Source: Locusta migratoria
Taxonomy: Eukaryota; Arthropoda; Insecta; Orthoptera; Acrididae
DNA length: 64,000 nucleotides
Direction of reading: 5' to 3'
NCBI GenBank assembly: GCA_026315105.1
Contig: CM048744.1
Location: 904,065,094-904,129,093 of the forward strand
The position numbers and the translations under genes were made by a program. The notes under the pieces are model-generated. The model was given only the letters and a program-made list of their open reading frames with translations, was not told where the DNA came from and ran no database searches. Positions 55,080 to 64,000 of this stretch are shown in pieces (within the stretch, counting starts at the first letter, position 1; every line of letters begins with the position of its first letter).

Positions 55080-58000
55080 AGGGGAAAATTCTGTTTTCTT
55101 CATATTTGGAATCGTTTCACGGATATTAGCAAAAATAACGGCGATTTGATGTTGTCTTTCTGTCTGTCCATAACGTGTTCCCACTTTTAAGGTCGAACCT
55201 AAAACCGATGGCACCAAATTTTACAGACGTAACTTTTGTCCGTCAGACACCGGAACCTCACTTTTTTTATATTTCTGATTAAAAATACGTTAGTAACACT
55301 AAAAAAACCGTTTGTAATGTAATTATAAAAACAAATAAACCGTTCATCTGACACAAAAATTGAATAAACGAATTTGTAGAGGACAAAGTTCTCTACAACT
55401 TTGCCCTTATGTTTCTCTCATAACGCACACCGTTACAGAGATATTTACAGAGATAACAGCGATTTGACACCGTCCCTTGATTTTACGTAAACCAGGCATT
55501 CGGAGATCTCACGTGACATTCCTCGCCCGGAACTCTCTGTGGCATACGATATCTTGCTTTCTGCATTTTTCGATTTTCTTATTATGACTTACGCGATGTC
55601 ATTTCAAAGCAATGACTCAATGAAGAATTAACAAATCTTAAGAGTTGTGCATGGCCTTCTAAACCATATTTACATTGACTGGAAAGGATAATCTAATAAT
55701 GAATATTCTAAACAACGTGCAGTTTCACGTATAAACGAAGTCCTAGTTATCTGTGGCAAATGTCGTTCCTTAATTAAATGGAAGGAATGTGTAAAACATC
55801 ACAATAATTTACCATGCTTCTTTTTTTTCTAAGCAATTATTCACTACTTATGTAATATGTTGAAAGTCATTAATTAGAATCAATGCATCTACTAAAATGT
55901 TTGTCTACGGTATTGTTGCTGTGGATGTTTATAACGTAGAGTGTATTACCTTTTCTGTATTTCAGATAGGACTTTGTGTTCATGTTACTTTGTTCTCCCC
56001 TAAAATAGAGAGAAACCGTGACTACGTTTTCTCTTACAGCTTAAGTAACAAACGGAATAAGTGTGGTAACACTCAATCCCACATAACTCTAGTACTTAAT
56101 CGATACATGTTTATTATGTACATGTGAAAAAGAGGTCTGCGTTTGTAATTCGTTGGTAAGTATGGTCACAAAATAGAACACATGCACTTTTCAGAGAAAG
56201 CACTGTTACGGAAAAAATGCTAGTGACGGTTTATTTATTTGTTTAATTTATATTTTTTTGTTCTTCAAGTTGACCGATGTTTTTTGGTCGTTTGTTCATG
56301 TTCGTTCTGAGTTGCCGAGAATTTTCCTCAGTTTTTTATTACAGGTGGCGCTGAACCCTCTTTCTTTTTCTCTCTTTTCATTGGATCTTCGGTTTAATCG
56401 GTCCTTTGTGGACGTTGGTTTTTGTTTTATGTTGATCGTTTCGAAGTTAATTCTGTTTCTGCGTTACAGAGGGCGCTGATCTACCACGTCCGTAACCCTC
56501 TGACCAAGCACGACGAGCCGTCGCCCGCAGCAAGTTTCGAACCACGGTCTAACATGTTTATACATCACAAACTAATTCGTCACCCATTGCGTTACGCCGA
56601 AAAGAAAATCATCAAATACACAAAGCAATATGGTGTACGCAAAAGACAGTCTTCTGGCGAGGTATGACACGTGACTGATTTCCGAATGCACAATGTACGC
56701 ATCGTTCTTTCTAGGCTATAGTCATTCGTAATCAGTGAAGGCAAAAAAATAAACTTAGAACAAATTACCAAAGTATGACAGGTGATAAAATTTTAACGGA
56801 AAAATATAATGAAAATGTGGGAGAGATATTAAAATAATAGTTTAAAGAGGTAAAAGTTAAAAAAATGTTTAGCAAAGCAAAACTGAAATATCAAATTATT
56901 TTGGCTGTTTGTTGAAATACGGTCAAAAGAAATATTACGTCTTGGGTGAATTGATATTATCTCAGTAGTAGTCATAATCGTATCGTCCACAATTTTTATA
57001 ATTTATATTTTTATTATTCTTTGTCTGGATCATAAAACTACAGGCAAATCTAAAGTGGGCCATAAAAAACGACAGTGCAATTTTTTGCGGCAATACGCAT
57101 AGAATCATGCTCATGTCACTGACATGAAACGATGAATCGGAGAAGCTTCTCGACTCGTGACACTGGAGACGTTACATTTCTTCTACAGATTCCTTAAAAG
57201 GTGCCTTCCGTTCTGAACAGCTGGTTGTATTCGCTTCTGGAATTTTGAATGATTGTGGCTCCATAAAAACGCGATAGAAGTTTGATTGAAATTAATCTGT
57301 GCACAACTTCTTTAAATAATTCAAGTTAATGACAAAGTTAACAATGATGACATATAGAAAATACTGGTCCTTACTGTAATTTTCCAAAAAAACCTCAAAG
57401 AATCTGGCCCCTTAAAAAAATGTAACATTTCTCATGTAGCTCTACCAGTTAAACTTTTACTGTCAAATTTGTTTGTATGTTACAAAGGATAACACTTTAC
57501 ATGTAACACGTACATAGGTGTAATCGTTGTCTGAACTCATAATATGGCGGATGTAATGTTTCCACTGCTCAACTTTTACATAAAACTGACAAAACAGTGG
57601 ACAATACACAGCATGTTGGACTTCGGCTGTACGGCACACGATTAACCCACAAACGCTTTCTTTTCGATGCATTCTGAAATTTTATTTGTGAAAATTATAG
57701 GCACCATTCGATAAATAATTTCCTCTTATCTCTTTGGGTTTATTTTTCAGCGACGTACCTATAAAATGCTTGTACATGCCGAAATACTAGTACCTCAATT
57801 TGAGTTCTCTAAATTTGCACAAAAACGAATTACTTTAAGGGATAAATATTAAAAATTCAATTATCTCCACAGGGACTCAGTCAAGAGAACCGGATTCACT
57901 ATCGCGGCACTATACTTATCTAGGCTTCTGCTGTGACGCAGAAAAAGCATACCAATTTCTGGGTGGTTCCTTGACAATATCCATAGTTTCCTTCTTCCGC

Positions 58001-61000
58001 TTCAGTAGCACTAAATCGGAGAATTTCGGTATAGCAGAATGAACTATTCCCCTGTGAGTATTACCGAAGGAGCATTACTTCGTTATTTGCTTAAATCCCC
58101 GAAGTTCAGACAGTGTTAACCTCGTCTTCGAAAATGCACCGAGTTGGCACGTCAGTGAAACACACTGTCCATGGTCCACTTCAGTGGCGCAGCTGTAACT
58201 AACCTCAAACGCCGAAACGTAAATAAAAACTTACTTAAAGCTCACTTTTATCAGTTGATGACATTTTGGCCTAATATTGGACAAAGTTTATTAAAAATAA
58301 AATAAAAATCATCAGGGTAAATACGAAGAGCTCAAAGCAGTAAGTGATTAAAGCTTGAACAATGTCTTATTTCGCTGTGTAAAAGAGCTTGCACTTAAGA
58401 CTTTTCATTATTCTCCTTCGACCACGCGACAGGTTAGGATTAAATGTTAGGCGTTTGTTGTCATCCGTATAATAAGTGTGTGAAAATACATAGTTTAAAA
58501 TTTAATTTTGTATCTCTTCGGTGATTTATCCAAATTGAAACTTTTCAACACCTTACGCTATTAGAGCTATTGTAAATTTTTCTGACAAACATCTCAGTAA
58601 ATTATCTTACAAGCGCTGCTTTCATTCACTGCTTTCCTCTGGCATCATGTTTTGGGGTAATAAATCATTGAGCTAAGAAAATTATTCATGGCACAAAAAG
58701 CGTGTAAATTAAATACTTACTAAACTCCACCTAAGATCATCCGGCTGACATTTATTTAACAATCTAGGGATCTTCAAAGTGTTTTCACAATATATGTATA
58801 TTCAATTATGAAATTCGTTATTAATAAGCCAACCCATTTCAAAATCAAAAATTAGCTTGCATTGCTTCAACACTAGAAGAAAGGATAATCTACACTTTTC
58901 AAGATTAAATGTCAAGACGGCTCAGGAATTATGCTGCCACAAAATTTGTAGCATCCAAAGATTATAGGTTCGAGTTATGTTACGGTCGCTAATTCTTTTG
59001 TAGCGTTATATTCCATGATGTTGTCTGTAAAGATTAGACTTGAATCCAGCGTATGAAACAGGGTGAAATTTACATTATTGAAATTTGTTATAAACTGCTG
59101 CAGTTAAATTTTAAAGGGCAAACGCCAAAGCAGAGCATGAATGAAACCGGCATAAGGAGACAGTGGGAGTGTTACGGAAGTCAAGACAACACACGACAGT
59201 ATCACAACTAAGATAATTGGCGAAAAGTTGCATTTTTTGCCTGGTGAGGTTATGATTAACTGTAATTGATAACTATGTCTGAATAATCAAATGAATCATA
59301 ACTTTCTGACCTAAGGTGATGCTTGGTTATTAGTACATCTCGCTAAATGAAGTTTGACAACCCTGTTTACAAATTCCCACAATAGGCGAACACATCCAAA
59401 CAATATCGGACTTAGTTGGAACTAAACATTGATTGCAGGGTCTGAAATACAGAATGAGTATGAAAGGAGTCAGACGAAATAAAGCTACACTTGAAAGCGA
59501 TCTAGAAACGAGCCGTAATGGTAAGCAATGATTTTTACGTTCGATTGCGGCTTGCTGAAAACACTGAGTAATTATTAGCTGAAAATGATAGGTCATTTGG
59601 TTATGAGAAACATGATTTGATATCAGAAAACCAGGTTTTCTACAATAATAAATTTGTGGTGCACAGCAATCACAAATGATTTCAGGGCAGAAAAGCACAC
59701 GTCAGTTCACTATCACAGTGTAGATGTAAATGTCAAAGAGCTCTTCCGTTCTCTCTCCAAGTCGGAGAAATAACTGACAATTGGAAACAAAAAAAGTGGG
59801 CAAAGGTATACATTGAAGCGAGAACGGATACGCTGCTGTTAATCGGCACAGATAATTTTTGCGAAAATATTTAATGTAATGATACAAAACCTTTGGTCAC
59901 TTATCAAATAATATCAAGTGTCTGACAGGTAGCGAACCAGCATTTAAAAATAAGTCCAGAGAATTTCTGAATAATAATTCCTTCTACACAATTAAATTTT
60001 TTCATAGAATTGAGTAATTTAACAAAAAATAGTACTTGGTGTGGATTCTGATGTAGTTTGGAACTCATATTTGATGGTCTGTCTAACGAGGCATGTTGGG
60101 ATTTATTCGCATCTGCTTGCATTACTGAACCTCCTGATACCACTGTTGCATAATAACAGGTACAAATGTAATTAGACCATTATCATTTTATTTTCCAAAA
60201 CTTTTGTTGTTTCTATTTCTAACAGAACTAGCTGAAGTTATTTTCTATTATTGGACGTCGCAGAAGTTTGTTTAATTAGCAAATATTATTTAATGCCAGA
60301 GGCATATTGTTATATTTTAGATAGTGTGCTAACTAGTATTTCTGTTAAGGCTAAGTAAATTCTTTTCTCATAATATTAAAGTAGGTATTATTATGTTTCA
60401 CAATTAATGGTAGAAAAGTTTTGCCCTCGTTAGTTTCTGTGTAATTACCGTCTGTTAAAAAATTAATGTTGGCAAACATATTTCATTAAATACGTAAATG
60501 AAACACAATTAACATAGCTGAAATATATGTGTATCAATTTACTGTGTATTATCAATGCTACCTTTTACTATAGCCAGTGTATGTAATTGTTAAATTTTCC
60601 ATTATAATTAATTTAATGTACATAATTAACAACATGTTATTTTCAATGTCATTTTCTGGATGATATAGGTCGTATTCAATGACTGTTCCGCCAGTTCTTG
60701 ACAAAATATTTGATAAATTATGAATGAAACACAAGATACCAGTGAGATATTCTGCTTTCGTGGCATGTAAATGACTATTGTTTCATGCTTGATCTGAGTC
60801 ACAATCCACGCCAGTAAGGAGTTTTGTTTCGTACCTCAGACATAACACACGTCACTTTGAAATTTAATTTTGAATAATTATGTAATAGTTCTTTAGTTTT
60901 AGTCGTTCGGAAAGTGTTTCTACCGTTATGATTAATAGCTAAATGCTTCCTTGCCGCACTGTACACCTCAGACTTTACTACTCCACACACGAACTTTGTA

Positions 61001-62327
61001 AATTTGTATTAATGACATGTGGACTGTGCGTAGTGTTGGTACTGATTGTAATTAATGAGAACCGTGCGCTGCCCATAAATGGGGACAACTGGGCACTAAT
61101 GAATCATTAAAGTGTCAATGAACTGCAGTTCTACGTGTTGCCTACGTTATTTGTAGCAGATTAGTTTGCCCCATGAAATTTCAGCCATCCGCTACTGAGA
61201 GCGCGATCTACGAGAACTACAGAGATGAGGCCCCTCCACGCCCACACCGACGTGGCGACCAACTCAAAAGTTCTGCTGTCACCTCCGTGTTTGGTTAGTT
61301 TTGCTAAGGTGGATCACGGGATGTGGGAACCACGATGTTGTCCGTACATGTGGGCACGATCACCCATTAATGCTGTGCATCATGAGATAGAATTGGTCGA
61401 AAGGTAAACTGTAACGATACACTAAAATTTTTATTTTTTTGTTTATCTTTGATCAGCGATGTTTATCGCCTCCGGTTCCCTCTGAATCGCAATGTAACTA
61501 ATTTAATTTCTTTCGTCATTTTTTACTGTCGAACAAGCGAGAAGACGTAACCATGATAGTTGTTTTACTCACTCTCTGGTCTGTATCCGACATGTGTAGA
61601 CGACTTTCATGCCTGTATGTAAGTAAGAATAATGCAAGCTGTTGCTGAAAATATGTTATTTAAATTTACAAGCATTTCCTCTCCTTGGTTTTCATTTAAA
61701 CTCCTCCACGTCAATTTCTTAAAGTTTTAAGCTCCTCAACGTCCGTAATAGTTTAATGTTCAGACGCCATTACAATTGCTTCGCATTGCCTGTAAAATTT
61801 CGATCATGATCAATCATCCGTATAGAAAAGTTTGTTTGATTTTAGAACCTGCAGTCATTTCTTTTGTAATTTCACGAAGTCCGATCATTTTTTTATTATT
61901 ATTATTCTATCATTACCATGTTACACCCACGGTCACAGAACAATGAAAAGCGAAGTAAACAGTCTGAACATTGATCTCCTACGGAAAGTATCTCGAACGT
62001 TCAAGTATTAAATAAGCAAAAGTTATCATTTCCAGCTCCTACAATACGAAGCGCAGGATCCAGCTAGATGCTTTCCGTAAGTCTTATAACGTGCTGTTGC
62101 TTGTATGGTGCCCGACTTTAATATGCAACCCGCGGTTTATTTGCTTTAATGTTCAATTTCTGTTCTGTACTTTAACTAAATTATTTCAAATTCAAACATT
62201 CGGTGCAATCAATTCCTTGTCCAAAAATATAATCGCGGAATTTACTTTATGACATACGAAGCAAGGGAAACGTTATAAAACGAAGGGTATGTAAAGGCAG
62301 AGGGAAAAAAGTGCCAAGGCAAGCGCC

Positions 62328-62330
<3 letters not shown>
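55080..62330. other. 7 kb without recognised gene or element
   Basis: AT-rich throughout. Two inverted-looking short motifs, ATTACAGGTGGCGCTGAAC (56339) and GTTACAGAGGGCGCTGATC (56463), flank pyrimidine-rich DNA. A 200-base frame follows at 56422-56667 without recognisable domain. Frames at 59330-59698 and 61225-61407 have no domain that I recognise. This is the only long stretch free of identifiable mobile DNA, so distant exons could be hidden here. Confidence 0.4.

Positions 62331-62333
<3 letters not shown>

Positions 62334-62360
<27 letters not shown>
62334..62360 (+). repeat. A27 homopolymer
   Basis: 27 consecutive A after GCGCCAAGGGT; possibly a retroposon tail. Confidence 0.95.
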
Positions 62361-62364
<4 letters not shown>

Positions 62365-62488
62365 GCGACAGTGGGGTAGGTTGCAAGGGCAGTAGCGGTT
62401 GTATGCTAACTGCGACAGCTCATGCAAGGTAGGGTTATGTTAGTAATGGGTATCATGCATCGGATACCGTTGTCAGTGCTAATGGTTG

Positions 62489-63124
62489 TCATAAAGAGAT
62501 CAGTCCGGTGAATATGGCAGCAACCTTTGCTGCATTGGCCCGCCCTGCCACACCCACCCAGGTGCGGCAGTGTGCCACGGTGATCTGGTGCGCCTTCTCT
62601 TTCCAGCGGCGGTCTCCATCCTCAGCTCGCGTGCGCGCGAAGATGTTCCTGTCGCCGGTCATCACTGCATGACACATCCGTCCTTCATTGATGCTCCTTC
62701 CATCGCGGTCTCGAAGTCTTCTATTGCCTTCATCTGCTCAGGCGTCAGCTTGGTGTTTGCTATCGACTGCGGTCCTGGAATCGCAGGAGCGCCTGCCGTC
62801 TCGAAGGTGGTCGCCCAAGAGCGCTGTGCCGGAGCATCCACAGCTTCCTCCTCCCTGGCATTGCGCGCCAGTTCGGCGTGCAGTTCCGAAGTTGTCGGCA
62901 GCCCCTCTCCGTCTCGGCTCGGAAGGCCGCCCCCTCAGCTGCCATGGCGGCCTTGAAAGCCGCTGCTGCCTCTTCCGCGTCAGCGCTTTTGTCCTCGCCG
63001 GTCCGCGTCGTCTTCTCTGGAGCGGCTGGCGCCGGCCCCCTCTCCGATCTCGGCCGGTCGCGCCGCTTTCGGCGTCGTCTTCTGGCCGATCGCGGGTGGG
63101 AGGCTGCCGCGTCGTCTCATCCAT
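62489..63124 (-). pseudogene. LINE ORF1/gag-like remnant with frameshifts
   Basis: Minus-strand, GC-rich. Three consecutive frames join into one plausible protein. The first part is Arg/Asp/Glu-rich from MDETTRQPPTRDRPEDD. Next is an Ala/Glu-rich helix (ADAEEAAAAFKAAMAAEG), then ELHAELARNAREEEAVD, PGPQSIANTKLTPEQMKAI and EDFETAMEGASMKDGCVMQ. After a stop in that frame comes HAVMTGDRNIFARTRAEDGD to GRANAAKVAA. Charged coiled-coil N-termini of this kind are typical of LINE ORF1 proteins. No Zn-knuckle or RRM was seen, so the family is uncertain. Confidence 0.4.
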
Positions 63125-63164
63125 GTCATCGTCGCCTGCCGGCTTACAACCCGGTACGTTACAT

Positions 63165-63840
63165 CTGCCTATTGTACGACTCTCTTTAACCGTCGACGAT
63201 CACGAATGGGACTCAGCAACAATCCAAACTGTACATGTGGAGAGACTGGGTCTCCAGAACACACGGTATTACATTGTCAGTTATACAGAACACACACACA
63301 CTGTATGTTAAACAACACACGAGACTTAAACGTACTGATAAGAAATAAGAAATAGACTGACGAATGAGGTCGCAACACTAAAGCGGGAAGAATACGCAAA
63401 AACGGTCAGACATAACATCGTGCAAAACACGAACACCATAACACAGGACACATGGAAGGAGACAAGCAGTGTAAGTACAAGCGACAAGGATAACGAAACG
63501 GATGACAACCCCAGCACAGAAGATGACTTATTCCTCAACAATTGAGCACCATAGAGTCTAAACCCCATTTAGCTCTTAATGTACATGAAATGAATGACTA
63601 TCACCTATGGAGGGAATTCCATGATGGAAGGGCTCGATGTTCATTCCGAGGCCTTCCACATTGGTAGACTCTCCCCAACAACTTTTACTTTACCTACCCT
63701 TTCCTATCTTCTTTTATTTATCCTTCTTAATAACAATGATTTTTGAAAAAAAGACATTTTTATATATGCACCAAAGCTGCTTTTATTTGAAATGCAGAAT
63801 AGTTTTTAATAATGATAATAATAATAAACCATTTAATCAT
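63165..63840 (+). pseudogene. LINE ORF2 C-terminus and 3' UTR
   Basis: The plus-strand frame RMGLSNNPNCTCGETGSPEH, TVLHCQLYRTH contains the C-x-C...H...C knuckle found at the C-terminus of several non-LTR retrotransposon ORF2 proteins. A stop follows after VLIRNKK. The reading continues in a shifted frame to about 63543 (EDDLFLNN). The 3' UTR ends in (AAT)n at 63812-63828. It faces the opposed ORF1-like remnant; the join is near 63130-63160. Confidence 0.6.
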
Positions 63841-64000
63841 TTTTGAGTTTCCCTTCCTTCTCCTTATAATTTGTTGTACCCATTATTCATAGATAGTAAT
63901 CGAATTAAATTTAAAATTGTATAAATAACTATATATGTAAGACCATGAATTTCACCATTAACTTACCTAATTGTTACTATCACTATATATTTAAACTTAA
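63841..64000. other. AT-rich end of window, nothing recognised
   Basis: No frame or repeat terminus. Confidence 0.5.

Noticed and set aside
56258..56667. Two-exon host gene between GGTGGCGCTGAAC and GGGCGCTGATC motifs
   Set aside because: Splice-like TTACAG strings precede both motifs, but neither frame shows a domain and the motif pair looks like repeated DNA.
62688..63311. 207-codon plus-strand protein
   Set aside because: It lies antisense to the ORF1-like remnant. Length comes from GC-rich composition; no domain.

Overview
The window is repeat-dominated animal DNA with no host gene I can support. Eight copies of one roughly 200-bp tRNA-derived SINE, CR1/L2-like, RTE-like and L1/Tx1-like LINE remnants, Penelope-like ends, a shared DD41D mariner derivative, hAT, piggyBac and Harbinger-type elements and large foldback elements lie in AT-rich DNA. 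This mix suits a large insect genome. The SINE head and tail look like what I remember from orthopterans such as Schistocerca, but that organism call is inference.

Layout. 0-3.3 kb: a minus-strand gag-like coiled-coil pseudogene cut by the window edge, then unassigned DNA. 3.9-6.1 kb: a TTA-flanked Harbinger-like element carrying a SINE. 7-10 kb: two SINEs and an old repeat with a 185-bp tandem duplication. 10.1-12.3 kb: a GC-rich island and a dead CR1/L2-like LINE. 12.3-14.5 kb: tRNA-Thr-like retroposon pieces, then a large foldback element holding a second foldback. 16-16.8 kb: a 370-bp tandem duplication. 17.2-20.3 kb: a DNA transposon with an 8-bp target duplication, arrays of CTCGAGT-like sites and a short THAP zinc-finger exon ending at a consensus splice donor. 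20.6-29.2 kb: Tc1 and L1/Tx1 remnants, three SINEs and a possible LTR. 31.8-34.7 kb: microsatellite, Penelope-like tail, RTE-like LINE. 37.8-41 kb: an RTE-like LINE split by a piggyBac MITE, then a mariner split by a 1.16-kb foldback element. 42.7-48 kb: more LINE pieces. 49.7-55 kb: Penelope-like GIY-YIG end, second mariner copy, LINEs (one split by a hAT MITE), third mariner trace. 55-62.3 kb: nothing recognised. 62.4-63.8 kb: a LINE ORF1-like remnant against the opposed 3' end of another LINE.

Nothing here works as an operon or pathway. The relations are of insertion: elements sit inside older ones, and several insertions can be bounded by target duplications or by comparison with an empty copy in the same window. 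The most interesting signal is the foldback family. Separate large inverted-repeat elements share a core of CTGANGA, a short stem-loop and GAAACCGG near their ends, which resembles a hammerhead ribozyme core and the tails of Penelope-like elements. The THAP-exon transposon is second. All coding remnants checked are broken.
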